Origin: an uncultured Jannaschia sp.
GTDB lineage: Bacteria; Pseudomonadota; Alphaproteobacteria; Rhodobacterales; Rhodobacteraceae
Direction of reading: 5' to 3'
Length of the DNA stretch: 64,000 nucleotides
Assembly: GCF_947494025.1 (NCBI RefSeq)
Contig: NZ_CANLTQ010000008.1
Span: forward strand, 59,498 to 123,497
Each line of letters starts with the position of its first letter. Within the stretch, counting starts at the first letter, position 1. A model generated the notes under the pieces. It was given only the letters and a program-made list of their open reading frames with translations. It made no database searches and was not told where the DNA came from. Positions 17,032-26,356 of this stretch are shown here, piece after piece. The position numbers and the translations under genes were made by a program.

Positions 17032-18243
17032 ATGAAACGTTTCCTGATCCGGGCCGCCGTCGCGGTCGCCCTGACCGCCGGCCCCTTCGCCGCCTTCGCG
17101 CAGGAGGCCGGGACGATGGCGGCGCGGACCGAGACGAACGGCATGGTGGGCACGGTCGAGCAGGTCTCGAACCATGTGGGCGAGATGGATGTGGAGGTGA
17201 CCTCGGGCACGTTCGAGGTGGACGACGTGCTTCGCTTCGAGCCCTACCAGCAGATCGAGGAGATGTTCCTGCGCGACGACGTGGTCTATCTGATGCGGCA
17301 CGGCCCGACCGACTGGTCCAAGCTCGACCGGAAGGACGTGGCGCCCTCGGACTGCGCCAACCAGCGCGTGCTGAGCGAACGGGGCGCGGAGGACATGCGC
17401 AACTTCGGCACGCTTCTGGCCGCCAACGACGTCCTGCCGTCGCGGGTGATCGTGAGCCAGTGGTGCCGCAACCAGCAGACGCTGGAGTACCTCCTCGAAG
17501 GGATCGGCCGGGTCGCCCCGGGGGCCGCCGCCGACCTGCCGGTGCGGACCGACGCGGACCTGAACCTGCTCCTGTCGCTGCAGGGGGCGAAGAACACCGG
17601 GGCGCTCGGCCGGTTCATCTCGGAATGGGACGGCGACCCGGAGCGCGAGGGGCCGCTCCTGATGATCAGCCATTACACGAATATCGAGGAGCTGACGCAG
17701 TTCCGGGTCTTCGAGGGCGAGATCCTCGTGCTCGACCCGAAGCGCGACAACCAGGTGCTGGGCTATATCCGCCTGCGCTCGGCGGAGCCCGATGTGGGCC
17801 ACTTCTCCGACGCGCTGGCCTCGCCGCTGCTGGACGAGGCCGCCGCGCTCGACATGGTGGACCGCTACTACCAGGCGCTGAGCGAGAACGACGTGGAGAT
17901 GCTGACCAACGTGCTCTCGGACCGCTGGGTGCTGCATGGCGGCACCGCGTCCGAACCGGTCCAGAACGTCGACGACTTCCTCGCGAGGATCGCGCGATAC
18001 ACCAGCGCGCTGGCCGATGTGCGCTTCGAGACGGACGATGTCCATCTCGCCGACGACGTGATCACCGTGCGGGGCACGATCCGGGGCCGCCATGTCGGCA
18101 CGCTGATGGATGTCCCCGCGACCGGCCGGGACGTCGCGTTCGGCGTGATGGCCGTGCACCGGATCGAGGAGGGCGAGATCGTCGAGAGCTGGGAGATGGC
18201 CGATCGGGCCTCGCTGATGCGGCAGATCTCCGGCGACGAGTGA
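17032..18243 (+). CDS. Secreted histidine phosphatase fused to a SnoaL-like domain
   Basis: A 403-residue protein with signal peptide (cleavage near AFAQ, residue 24). Residues about 75-250 are a histidine phosphatase-type domain: R89-H90-G91 in YLMRHGPTDW, a second arginine R146 in SQWCRNQQT and the second histidine H214 in MISHYTNI. Residues about 270-400 are an NTF2/SnoaL-like fold (MVDRYYQALSENDVEML and a final EGEIVESWEMAD). The phosphatase half should act on a phosphate ester in the periplasm; the SnoaL half may bind or convert a small hydrophobic product. The gene stands alone after the second TRAP system. Confidence 0.75.
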   Translation: MKRFLIRAAVAVALTAGPFAAFAQEAGTMAARTETNGMVGTVEQVSNHVGEMDVEVTSGTFEVDDVLRFEPYQQIEEMFLRDDVVYLMRHGPTDWSKLDRKDVAPSDCANQRVLSERGAEDMRNFGTLLAANDVLPSRVIVSQWCRNQQTLEYLLEGIGRVAPGAAADLPVRTDADLNLLLSLQGAKNTGALGRFISEWDGDPEREGPLLMISHYTNIEELTQFRVFEGEILVLDPKRDNQVLGYIRLRSAEPDVGHFSDALASPLLDEAAALDMVDRYYQALSENDVEMLTNVLSDRWVLHGGTASEPVQNVDDFLARIARYTSALADVRFETDDVHLADDVITVRGTIRGRHVGTLMDVPATGRDVAFGVMAVHRIEEGEIVESWEMADRASLMRQISGDE

Positions 18244-18568
18244 GGCCCGGCCTTCGGGCGGCGCCGTGGACGGTTTGCGCTGTCCGTGCGGCGCCGGTTG
18301 AGCGGAGACCCGGGTCACCCGCGCGGGGTTACGGTCGGAACTCCTGCCTCCGTCGTCACCCGCTCTCGAACTGTTCGCATCAGCGCGGGGGCAGCGGACG
18401 GAGTGCGGACCGCGATGATCGCCATGGGCCTGGATGGCGTTCGGAAAACCCGCCCGAGGACGATCGCTCGCGTCTCGGGATTCTTCGGAGCGGATCGTCG
18501 GAGCCGGCGATGGCCGGTGGCGGGATGGGTCGCCGACGATGACGGCGGCGGCGACCCGGCCGATCGGA
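18244..18568. other. Intergenic region without a supported gene
   Basis: The only structure seen is a short hairpin GCCCGGCCTTCGGGC just after the phosphatase stop, which may end its transcript. The rest, up to the convergent SpoIIAA-like gene, has no convincing reading frame. Confidence 0.5.
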
Positions 18569-19330
18569 TCAGGCCGCGCGCACCCAATCCCAGGCGGCGG
18601 CATCCTCGTCGGCGTCGAAGGTCCGCATCTCGAAGGGCAGCATCGTCGCGGCCATGCCCGCCATCGCAGTCATCCATTTCGGTGCCCCGACGACCGCATA
18701 GCGGCGCAGGTGTCCGATCGCGTTCATCTTGGTTCCCCAGAGCCCGCCCTTGGTCAGGATCTCCGGATCGAACCCTTCCCAGTCCACGAAGCGCACCAGC
18801 AGGTTGATCCGGGTCTCGCCTGTCATCCGTGCCGTCAACGGTTCCATCACCGCATCGATGTCGCCCTGGGTGATCGTGCCGTCGATCTCGTAGGCGATCA
18901 CCCCGTCCGCGCCGTCCGACAGCAGCCTGATGCCACGGCCGGCGCCCTTTGCCTTGTCCGACCGCAGGTCGCGCACGAAGGCCTCGGCCTCGGCCACCTG
19001 GGACGCGCGGAAGCTGCGCATCTCGATCATCGGCAGGATCACGTCGGCCCCGCGGAGGATGGCGGCGAAGGCCTGCAGGTCGCTCACGACCGCCATGCGC
19101 GCGATCTTCGCCCACTTCGTCATCAGGCCGAACTCGAAGCGCGCGTCCGCGGCCATCGCGTCCGCGGTGATGTCGGTCCAGTCCTCGGCCCGCACGATCA
19201 GGCCGAGCGGGCCGTCGCCTTCCAGCGCGGGCGTGAGCGCGCGCTCCATCTCCGCGATGTCGCCCTTCTCCACGACGCCCTTCAGCGTCAGCTCCCAGAC
19301 GTTCGTCTCGATCTCTTTCACGGTCAGCAT
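18569..19330 (-). CDS. Tandem SpoIIAA/STAS-like protein
   Basis: A 253-residue cytoplasmic protein made of two repeats of the SpoIIAA-like fold. Repeat 1 (about 1-120) contains GLIVRAEDWTDITADAM and a KIARMAVVSD strand; repeat 2 (about 130-253) contains NLLVRFVDWEGFDPEIL and RRYAVVGAPKWM, and both end with an F/EMR-F-F-like segment before an alanine-rich acidic helix. Single-domain relatives are small proteins of unknown ligand, some suggested to bind lipids or be regulated by membranes. It is read from the TetR gene located 20 bases upstream and is probably under its control. Confidence 0.78.
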   Translation of the reverse strand: MLTVKEIETNVWELTLKGVVEKGDIAEMERALTPALEGDGPLGLIVRAEDWTDITADAMAADARFEFGLMTKWAKIARMAVVSDLQAFAAILRGADVILPMIEMRSFRASQVAEAEAFVRDLRSDKAKGAGRGIRLLSDGADGVIAYEIDGTITQGDIDAVMEPLTARMTGETRINLLVRFVDWEGFDPEILTKGGLWGTKMNAIGHLRRYAVVGAPKWMTAMAGMAATMLPFEMRTFDADEDAAAWDWVRAA

Positions 19331-19350
19331 CGGTCGCTCCTTTCGATCCG

Positions 19351-20127
19351 TTATCTTGCCTGCGGGCATCGTGCCCGGCGCGGAATGTCCTCGCGGCGCG
19401 CGCTGGCCCGCAGCATGCGGCGGTATTCCTCGGGGTTGGACAACGCGACGCTGCCGGGCGGCAGCCCCAGCATCCGGTCCATGAACGCGCCCTCGGCCGC
19501 CATCCTGCCGTCGAGCGTCGCGGTCGCGCCGTCGAGGTCGCCCGCCTCGGTCGCGCGGATCGCCGCCTCGACCACGTTCCGCCGGCCCTGCGACAGCGCG
19601 AGGATCGCCTCCACCACGAGGTCCGCCGCGGGCACGTCGAAGCGCCCTTCCGCGATCCCGTCGGCCACCATCCCCTCGAGGACGGGCCGCACGGCGGCGG
19701 CGGAGGCGGCCTGGATACGGTGGAACAGCATGTCGTTGCCCGGCCGCCGCAGCGCGTCGAGGACGAAGCGGGTCGTCGGTACCTGCTTGGCCTTCCACCG
19801 GATCGCGCCGGCGAGAAAGGCGTTCAGCCGCACGAGCGCGTCGCCCGAGGATGTCGCCCGTGCCGCCTCCGCCGAAGCCACGGCCTCGCGCGTGAACCGA
19901 TCCACGACGCCGTCGAGCAGATCCTCCTTGGCGGCGAAGTGGTGGTAGAAGCCGCCCTTGGAGATGCCGGCGCTCTCGATCACATCGGCGATCGTTACCG
20001 CATCCCAACCCCGTGCGAAGAACAGCGTCTGCGCCGCGTCGAGGATCGCCGCGCGACGGGCTTCGGGCGCCATGCGCTGGCGACGGGATGTGTCGGATCC
20101 GTGCTCGACTGTTCCAACCTTCCGCAT
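19351..20127 (-). CDS. TetR-family transcriptional regulator
   Basis: A 258-residue regulator. The N-terminal domain carries the TetR helix-turn-helix [26 protein letters not shown]; the C-terminal half is alpha-helical with a possible ligand pocket. ATG 20127 is chosen over the upstream TTG at 20145, because a TetR-type operator covers 20140-20158 and should lie outside the coding region. It is followed after 20 bases by the tandem SpoIIAA-like gene and is divergent from a lipoprotein hydrolase; it may control both. Confidence 0.88.
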   Translation of the reverse strand: MRKVGTVEHGSDTSRRQRMAPEARRAAILDAAQTLFFARGWDAVTIADVIESAGISKGGFYHHFAAKEDLLDGVVDRFTREAVASAEAARATSSGDALVRLNAFLAGAIRWKAKQVPTTRFVLDALRRPGNDMLFHRIQAASAAAVRPVLEGMVADGIAEGRFDVPAADLVVEAILALSQGRRNVVEAAIRATEAGDLDGATATLDGRMAAEGAFMDRMLGLPPGSVALSNPEEYRRMLRASARREDIPRRARCPQAR

Positions 20128-20139
20128 CCGCGTGTCCTT

Positions 20140-20158
20140 TACCAACCGGTGGTCGGTA
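20140..20158. promoter_or_regulatory. Candidate TetR operator
   Basis: TACCAACCGGTGGTCGGTA is an imperfect 19-bp palindrome (seven of nine pairs match) of the ACCGACCGGTCGGT class often bound by TetR proteins. It lies 13 bases upstream of the TetR ATG at 20127 and 84 bases from the divergent hydrolase. Confidence 0.6.
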
Positions 20159-20242
20159 TGTAGAGGAAGGGCGGGCGAGCCGTCAAGGCGATGGATCCTC
20201 GCCGGTTTCAGGGCCGCATCGCGGTGGAGGAAGGAGAGGCGG

Positions 20243-21319
20243 ATGCATACGCGCCGGGCGACGATCGCGCTTCTGGCCGGCGCCGGTCTTGCCGGCTGCG
20301 GCGCGCGTGGCCGGCTCGGCGTCGCCGCGCGCCCCGCGAACGACGGCCGGACGCAGACGCTTCTTGTCGCGACGACCCGCAGCGCCGACCCCGTTCCGCT
20401 GGCCTACGGCCCGGACAGAGCCAAAACGCTCGACGCGGCCCGGCTCGTCGTGTCAATCCCGCCCGGCCACCGGGTCGGCGCCATCGAATGGCCGCCGGGC
20501 CCCATGCCCGACCCGGCCCGGCACTTCGCGCTCATCGGCGCGCAAATGCTGGACGGGGCCGATGCCATCGTCCGCGCCGCCGCGACGCACGCCCGGGCCG
20601 GGGGCGACGCCGAGGCCGTGCTGTTCGTGCACGGCTACAACAACACCTTCGCCGAAGGGGTCTATCGCCACGCGCAGATCGCCTGGGATTATGGCCTCGA
20701 AGGGCCGCAGATTCACTTCGCCTGGGCCTCGGCCGGCCATCCGCTCGGCTACGCCTACGATCGCGACAGCGCGCTCGTCGCCCGCGACGCGCTGGCCGAC
20801 CTCATATTGCGCCTTCTGGCCGACGGCCGGACCCGGCTGACCGTCGCGGGGCATTCCATGGGCTGGTTCCTCGTCATGGAAGCCCTGCGGCAGATCGCGC
20901 TCATGGGGCGGCGCGCCATGCTCGACCGCCTTGCCGGCGTGGCCCTGATCTCGCCCGACATCGACCTCGACCTGTTCCTCGCACAGGCGGCGATCCTTTC
21001 GCCCCTGCCGCAGCCGTTCGCCGTCGCCGTCGCGCGCAACGACCGCCTGCTCGGCCTGTCGTCGCGCCTCGCCCGCGGCGGCACGCGCCTGGGAAGCGTG
21101 GCCGACCTCGAGCGGCTCGGCGACCTCGGCCTCTACGTCATCGACCTGACCGGCCTCCGGGGCGGCAACGGCAACCATTTCCTCCCCGGCACTTCGCCCG
21201 CCGCCATCGCGCTGATGCGAGGGCTGCGCGGGGCCGGGGATGCGCCGGTGCCGGACATCGGCCTCGGCCCTGTGCGTATCACGCTGGGCCTCGACGGATT
21301 GCAGATCGCGGGGCGGTGA
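20243..21319 (+). CDS. DUF900-type alpha/beta hydrolase lipoprotein
   Basis: A 358-residue predicted lipoprotein: signal with lipobox LAGC (Cys19), so probably anchored in the outer or inner membrane facing the periplasm. The hydrolase core has [21 protein letters not shown] with YAYDRDSA, and the nucleophile elbow GHSMG; a C-terminal GNHFLPG supplies the likely catalytic histidine. This is the pattern of DUF900 family proteins. The usual second glycine after GHSMG is tryptophan here. It is divergent from the TetR gene and may belong to the same regulon. Confidence 0.82.
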   Translation: MHTRRATIALLAGAGLAGCGARGRLGVAARPANDGRTQTLLVATTRSADPVPLAYGPDRAKTLDAARLVVSIPPGHRVGAIEWPPGPMPDPARHFALIGAQMLDGADAIVRAAATHARAGGDAEAVLFVHGYNNTFAEGVYRHAQIAWDYGLEGPQIHFAWASAGHPLGYAYDRDSALVARDALADLILRLLADGRTRLTVAGHSMGWFLVMEALRQIALMGRRAMLDRLAGVALISPDIDLDLFLAQAAILSPLPQPFAVAVARNDRLLGLSSRLARGGTRLGSVADLERLGDLGLYVIDLTGLRGGNGNHFLPGTSPAAIALMRGLRGAGDAPVPDIGLGPVRITLGLDGLQIAGR

Positions 21320-21597
21320 GGCGGCGGGCGAACTGCATCGTCGTGGACCCGGCGGGCATGCGGCCGCAATCCGGGCTGACGAAGGATTCGCTCTCGGCGC
21401 CCCCGGCTTTTTCGGGCGGCGCGGGCCGGACGCCCCGCCCACACCGCGCCACCCCCGCGACCCGCTCGTCGCACGCGCTGCTTTCGCGGATTCCGCGATG
21501 AATTTGTTGCAAATCGCGAAAAACCGATGTTTTTGTCCGGGGCCGGACCCGGAACACCGGGCCTCGCACTCAAGATGCGGTTCGTAGGGAGGACGAC

Positions 21598-22578
21598 ATG
21601 ATCAATCTCAGGCAGACGACAAGCGGTATCGCCTTTGTCGCGGCCGCGGTGCTTTCCGCAAGCACGGCGCTCGCGCAGGAAGAAACGGCGCAGCTCGACA
21701 GCCAGTACACGGATGCGGACGGCGACCTCGTCGCGGACGCCCCCGAGGACGACGGAGCGTTGCAGAATCCGGACACGCTGGTCTTCGCTTACACGCCGGT
21801 CGAGGATCCGGCGATCTACGAGGACATCTGGACCCCCTTCATCGATCACCTCGAGGAGGTCACCGGCAAGGACGTACAGTTCTTCGCGGTGCAGTCGAAC
21901 TCGGCCGAAGTCGAGGCGATGCGTTCGGGCCGCCTGCACATCGCCGGCTTCTCGACCGGTCCGACGCCCTTCGCGGTGAACCTCGCGGGGGCGGTGCCGT
22001 TCGCGATCATGGGCGCCGACGACGGACAGTTCGGCTATACGCTGCAGGTCTACACGCAGGCCGACAGCGACATCCAGGAGATGCCGGACCTCGCCGGCAA
22101 GCGGGTGGCGCATACCTCCCCCACGTCGAACTCGGGCAATCAGGCGCCGCGCGCGCTGTTCCCCGATCTCGGCGTGGTTCCGGACGAGGATTACGAGGTC
22201 GTCTATTCCGGCAGCCACGACCAGTCGATGCTGGGCGTCGTCGCGGGGGACTACGACGCGGCGCCGGTGGCGTCCGAGGTGGTCGACCGGATGGCCGAGC
22301 GGGGCCTCTACGATCCCGAGGAGGTCCGCATCGTCTGGGAAAGCGAGCCGTTCCCGACGACTTCCTACGCCTACGCGCACGACCTCGCGCCCGAGTTGAA
22401 GGAGAAGATCGAGGAGGCGTTCTTCAGCTTCGACTTCGAGGGGACCGCGCTCGGCGAGGAATTCACCGGCGTCAGCAAGTTCATCCCGGTCACCTATCAG
22501 GATCAGTGGAGGGTCATCCGTCAGATTCAGCGGGCGAACGGAGTGCAGTACACGCCCGAAGGCCTCGCGGCCGAGTGA
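21598..22578 (+). CDS. phnD: Phosphonate/phosphate-ester ABC transporter binding protein (PhnD)
   Basis: A 326-residue periplasmic binding protein with signal peptide ending near TALAQ. The segment VAHTSPTSNSGNQAPR is the PhnD phosph(on)ate-binding loop; GSHDQSMLGVVAGDYDAAPVAS follows, also typical. A GGGAGGACGAC ribosome site precedes the ATG. It heads a phnD-phnC-phnE-phnE-HAD unit. No CTGTCAT-type Pho box was seen in the 278-base leader, so phosphate-starvation control is not shown. Confidence 0.92.
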   Translation: MINLRQTTSGIAFVAAAVLSASTALAQEETAQLDSQYTDADGDLVADAPEDDGALQNPDTLVFAYTPVEDPAIYEDIWTPFIDHLEEVTGKDVQFFAVQSNSAEVEAMRSGRLHIAGFSTGPTPFAVNLAGAVPFAIMGADDGQFGYTLQVYTQADSDIQEMPDLAGKRVAHTSPTSNSGNQAPRALFPDLGVVPDEDYEVVYSGSHDQSMLGVVAGDYDAAPVASEVVDRMAERGLYDPEEVRIVWESEPFPTTSYAYAHDLAPELKEKIEEAFFSFDFEGTALGEEFTGVSKFIPVTYQDQWRVIRQIQRANGVQYTPEGLAAE

Positions 22579-22633
22579 CGTCGCAGCGACAGGGGCCGGC
22601 GCATCGCCGCCGGCCCCGGCAGGGAGAGCCCGC

Positions 22634-23410
22634 ATGTTGAAGATCACCGACCTGGTCAAGCGCTACGGCGGCGGCGACCCGGTCCTGAAAGACCTCGACC
22701 TGACGATCGAGGGCGAGAGCGTCGTGTCGATCATCGGCTCGTCCGGGGCGGGCAAGTCGACGCTGCTCCGCTGCATCAACCGGCTCGTCGAACCCACCTC
22801 GGGCAGCATCGTGCTGAACGGAACCGAGCTGACGAAGCTGCGCGGCCGCGAGCTGCGCGCGGCGCGGCGCAAGATCGGCATGGTCTTCCAGGGCTTCAAC
22901 CTCGTTGACCGCCTGACGGTGATGGAGAACGTCCAGTCCGGGCGGCTCGGATACATTTCGTTGTGGGCGGCGGTGATGCGGCGCTACCCCAAGAAGGACA
23001 TCCGCCGCGCCTACGAGCTGATGGAGCGTGTCGGCATCGCACAATACGCCAACACCCGGGCCGACCAGCTGTCCGGTGGCGAACGCCAAAGGGTCGGCGT
23101 CGTGCGCGCGCTGATGCAGGAGCCCGAGATCCTGCTCGCCGACGAGCCCACGGCCTCGCTCGACCCCAAGACGTCCGAGCAGATCATGGGTCTTCTGCGG
23201 GACCTCGCGAGCGAGCTGAAGCTGCCGGTCCTGATCAACATCCACAACGTGACCGAAGCCAAGGAATACACCGACCGGATCGTCGGCATGCGCTACGGCC
23301 GGATCATCTTCGACGACCTGCCTGCCGCGCTGGACCAGGAGGCGATGGACCGAATTTATTCCGGCAGTCCCCATGTCGACCGCGGCGCCGAATTGCGGGA
23401 AGCGTCATGA
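22634..23410 (+). CDS. phnC: Phosphonate-type ABC transporter ATPase (PhnC)
   Basis: A 258-residue ATPase with Walker A GSSGAGKSTLL, Q-loop VFQGFNLVDRL, signature LSGGERQRVG and Walker B ILLADEPTASLD. It energises import through the two PhnE-type permeases, the first of which overlaps its stop by ATGA. Confidence 0.95.
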   Translation: MLKITDLVKRYGGGDPVLKDLDLTIEGESVVSIIGSSGAGKSTLLRCINRLVEPTSGSIVLNGTELTKLRGRELRAARRKIGMVFQGFNLVDRLTVMENVQSGRLGYISLWAAVMRRYPKKDIRRAYELMERVGIAQYANTRADQLSGGERQRVGVVRALMQEPEILLADEPTASLDPKTSEQIMGLLRDLASELKLPVLINIHNVTEAKEYTDRIVGMRYGRIIFDDLPAALDQEAMDRIYSGSPHVDRGAELREAS

Positions 23411-24201
23411 CCTCCCGACCCGACACGTGGCGGCGGCCGCCCTTCATCGCGAACCCCGTCGTGCGATGGGCCGTCTACCTCGGCGTGCTGGCCTACTTCG
23501 CCTGGGTCGTCGCGACGATGCCCATCGACTGGACGCGCGCCGCGCAGGGGATCGAGCGGGCGGGACGCATCTTCGGCGGGGCCTTTCCGCCGAGCTACGA
23601 GCGCAGCGGGCTCCTGATCGACGGATTCCTCGAAAGCCTGAAGATCGCGATCCTCGCCACCGCGGGGGGCGTCGCGCTGTCGATCCCCATCGCCTTCATG
23701 TCGGCACGCAACATCGCGCCGCTGCCGGTCTTCTACCTCGGACGGGCGATCATCATCGTCGCGCGCAGCTTTCACCCGGTGATCGTGGCCATCATCTTCG
23801 TGAAGGCCGTCGGGTTCGGGCCCTTCGCGGGCGTGCTGACGCTGGTGGTCTACTCCGTCGGGTTCGTCGCCAAGATGCTGGCCGAGCGGATCGAGGAGAT
23901 CGACTTCGGGCAGGTCGAGGCGATGCGGGCCGCGGGCGCGCCTTACGCCTCGACGCTGATCTACGCCATATTTCCGCAGATAATGCCGCGCCAGATCGGC
24001 TTGACGATCTACCAGCTCGACTCGAACCTGCGCGCTTCGGCGGTGGTGGGGATCGTGGGCGCCGGTGGCATCGGGGCCACGCTCGCCAATGCCTTCGGGC
24101 GTTACGACTACGACTTCGCCCTCGCCATCACCATCGTCATCGTCGGCGTGATCCTGATCTCGGAAGGGGTCAGCGGGCAGATACGGAAGCGTCTGGCATG
24201 A
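23407..24201 (+). CDS. phnE: Phosphonate-type ABC permease (PhnE), first copy
   Basis: A 264-residue inner-membrane permease; ATG overlaps the phnC stop. The EAA-type coupling motif reads EAMRAAGAPYASTLIYAIFPQIMP, followed by SNLRASAVVGIVGAGGIG, which is the PhnE hallmark. It forms a heterodimer with the next permease. Confidence 0.93.
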   Translation: MTSRPDTWRRPPFIANPVVRWAVYLGVLAYFAWVVATMPIDWTRAAQGIERAGRIFGGAFPPSYERSGLLIDGFLESLKIAILATAGGVALSIPIAFMSARNIAPLPVFYLGRAIIIVARSFHPVIVAIIFVKAVGFGPFAGVLTLVVYSVGFVAKMLAERIEEIDFGQVEAMRAAGAPYASTLIYAIFPQIMPRQIGLTIYQLDSNLRASAVVGIVGAGGIGATLANAFGRYDYDFALAITIVIVGVILISEGVSGQIRKRLA

Positions 24202-25007
24202 GCAGCATCGCCGAACAGTTCGGCCGGGAGGACTGGTCCCGGCACACGCCGAAACAGAAGGCCCGGCGCTTCGCGATCTTCGCCCTGTCCGCGCTGGCGA
24301 TACTCTGGGCCCTCGGCTCGATCGAGATCATCTGGCCGTGGGTCTGGGGCGCGCCCGGTCAGATGGGCGACCTTTTCGGGCGGATGTATCCACCGGATCC
24401 GACGAACCTCGGAACCATCCTTCGCGTATTGCTGGAAACGGTGAACATCGCCACCTTCGCCACCGCGCTGGCGGTCGTCATGTCCCTGCCGGTGGCCTAC
24501 ATCGCCGCGCAGAACACCACGCCGAACCGGGCGACGCTCTGGCTCGGGCGGCTGATCCTCGTTACCTCGCGGTCGGTGAACACGATCATCTGGGCGCTTC
24601 TGTTCGTCGCCATCTTCGGGCCCGGCATCGTGGCGGGGATCGTGGCGATCATGTTCCGGTCGATCGGTTTCGTCGGAAAGCTTCTGGGCGAGGCCATCGA
24701 GGAGATCGACACGAGGCCGGTCGAGGCGCTCGAGGCCACCGGGGCGTCCCGCTTCAAGATCATCGTCTATGCCATCGTGCCGCAGGTGATGCCGACATTC
24801 TGGGCGGTCTCGATCCTACGCTGGGACATCAACCTTCGCGAGTCGACGGTCCTCGGCCTCGTCGGCGCCGGGGGCATCGGGATCATCCTCCAGGGCGCGA
24901 TCGACACCTTCAACTGGCCCGAGGCGGCGACGGTGCTGCTTTCGATCCTCGCGCTTGTCGTGCTCGGCGAAATCGTCTCGGCCTTTCTTCGTCGCCGCAT
25001 CCTTTGA
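24198..25007 (+). CDS. phnE: Phosphonate-type ABC permease (PhnE), second copy
   Basis: A 269-residue permease related to but distinct from the first: EALEATGASRFKIIVYAIVPQVMP and NLRESTVLGLVGAGGIG. It overlaps the first copy (ATGA) and its own stop overlaps the TTG start of the HAD gene. Two unequal PhnE subunits are common in phosphonate and phosphate-ester importers. Confidence 0.93.
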   Translation: MSSIAEQFGREDWSRHTPKQKARRFAIFALSALAILWALGSIEIIWPWVWGAPGQMGDLFGRMYPPDPTNLGTILRVLLETVNIATFATALAVVMSLPVAYIAAQNTTPNRATLWLGRLILVTSRSVNTIIWALLFVAIFGPGIVAGIVAIMFRSIGFVGKLLGEAIEEIDTRPVEALEATGASRFKIIVYAIVPQVMPTFWAVSILRWDINLRESTVLGLVGAGGIGIILQGAIDTFNWPEAATVLLSILALVVLGEIVSAFLRRRIL

Positions 25008-25918
25008 CCGACACTCGTGCCGTCGAGGCCCGCGCCGCGTTCGAGGCGTATCTCCGCGTGCGGCACCGCCTGCCGTCGGTCGAATTCGGAACGGACTGGA
25101 GGACGGCGGCGACGCTCGACGAGATAGCTGCTCCGTTCGACCTGATCCTGTTCGACGCTTATGGCGTGCTGAACGTCGGAGAGACCGCGATCGAGGGGGC
25201 GGCCGAGCGGATCGCGGACCTGCGCGCGGCGGGGAAGTCGGTTGCGGTGGTGTCGAACTCCGCCGCCTACCCGAAGCGGCGGATGATGTCACGATACGAG
25301 CGGCTGGGGTTCGACTTCACGCCGGAGGAAGTCGTCACCAGCCGGGAAACGCTGCTTTCACACCTTGCGGACATGCCCCCCCGCCGATGGGGTGCGATGC
25401 TGAATGATGCGAACGGCACCGAGGAGCTGGACGGGCTGGACATAGCCTTCTTGGGCGACGAATGCGGGCCTTATGCGGAGGCCGAGGGCTTCCTGCTGAT
25501 CGGCTCGGACGGCTGGACCGAGCATCGGCAGGACCTGCTCGAAGCGTCGTTGCGGCGCGACCCGAGACCGGTCCTTGTCGGCAACCCAGACCTCGTGGCG
25601 CCGCGGGAGACCGGCCTGTCGACCGAGCCGGGCTCCTTCGCCCATCGCATCGCGGATGCGGCCGAAGTCGTGCCGATCTTCTTCGGCAAGCCTTTCGCCG
25701 GCATATACGATCTCCTGCTCGGCCGCCTTGCGACGCCTCCTGCGCCGGAACGTGTGCTCATGGTGGGCGATACGCTCCACACCGACATCCTCGGTGGCCG
25801 TCAGATGGGTTTCGCGACAACCCTGGTGACGGGCCACGGTGCGCTTGTCGGTCTTGACGTGGAAGAGGTCATACGCCGCGCGAACATTGTGCCCGATTTC
25901 GTCATCCCGCGAATCTGA
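25004..25918 (+). CDS. HAD-superfamily phosphatase, NagD-like (class IIA)
   Basis: A 304-residue cytoplasmic hydrolase starting at TTG 25004, overlapping the permease stop as TTGA; no in-frame ATG or GTG lies nearer the conserved region. HAD motifs: LILFDAYGVLNVG (nucleophile D with the second acid replaced by tyrosine position typical of IIA caps), VVSNSAAYPKRR, and VGDTLHTDILGG with FGKP before it. Coupling to the PhnDCEE importer suggests it dephosphorylates the imported organophosphate, or a downstream product. It lacks signs of a phosphonatase lysine that I could identify. Confidence 0.82.
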   Translation: MTDTRAVEARAAFEAYLRVRHRLPSVEFGTDWRTAATLDEIAAPFDLILFDAYGVLNVGETAIEGAAERIADLRAAGKSVAVVSNSAAYPKRRMMSRYERLGFDFTPEEVVTSRETLLSHLADMPPRRWGAMLNDANGTEELDGLDIAFLGDECGPYAEAEGFLLIGSDGWTEHRQDLLEASLRRDPRPVLVGNPDLVAPRETGLSTEPGSFAHRIADAAEVVPIFFGKPFAGIYDLLLGRLATPPAPERVLMVGDTLHTDILGGRQMGFATTLVTGHGALVGLDVEEVIRRANIVPDFVIPRI

Positions 25919-26356
25919 AAGGATGTTCTGAGACGAATCCGAAATCGACCTCGATACGATCGCTCGTGACAAGCGAACCGGCCTCGCCTCGAGCATCGCA
26001 CCGCCGGGTCCGACGCCTTGGACGGCTGGATCGTGGCCCTCGCGACGCCATGGCCCGATCCGTTCGGCGCTTGGACAGGGCGGTCGGAGCGCGGGGCAGC
26101 CTCCGCCTATCTCCGTCATCAACAACTCGACCGTATATCGAACGGCATCATCCACCACGTCACGGCCTTCAGCCACGATCCCGGGCACGGTGGCCCAAAC
26201 GAGTAGGCGCGAGATCGCGACCATCGCATCCTGCACCAGGGTGGCGGACCGCTCGTCGGAATATCTTCTCAGTCCTTCCGAACGAAAGAGGGGGCGCTCA
26301 GCGCGAGGTCGTGGTTGGCCGTCGCGGCCTCGATCCGGTCCGAGCCGAGCCACCGC
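25919..26356. other. Region with no assigned gene; protein-like stretch on minus strand
   Basis: No complete gene is supported. On the minus strand, about 26160-26280 reads GLRRYSDERSATLVQDAMV and onward to VRYTVELLMTEI, with a helical, balanced composition reminiscent of a TetR-type C-terminal part, but there is no matching start, DNA-binding domain or clear end, so it may be a gene remnant. Confidence 0.3.

Noticed and set aside
21320..21597. Pho box upstream of phnD
   Set aside because: No CTGTCAT-type direct repeat could be found.
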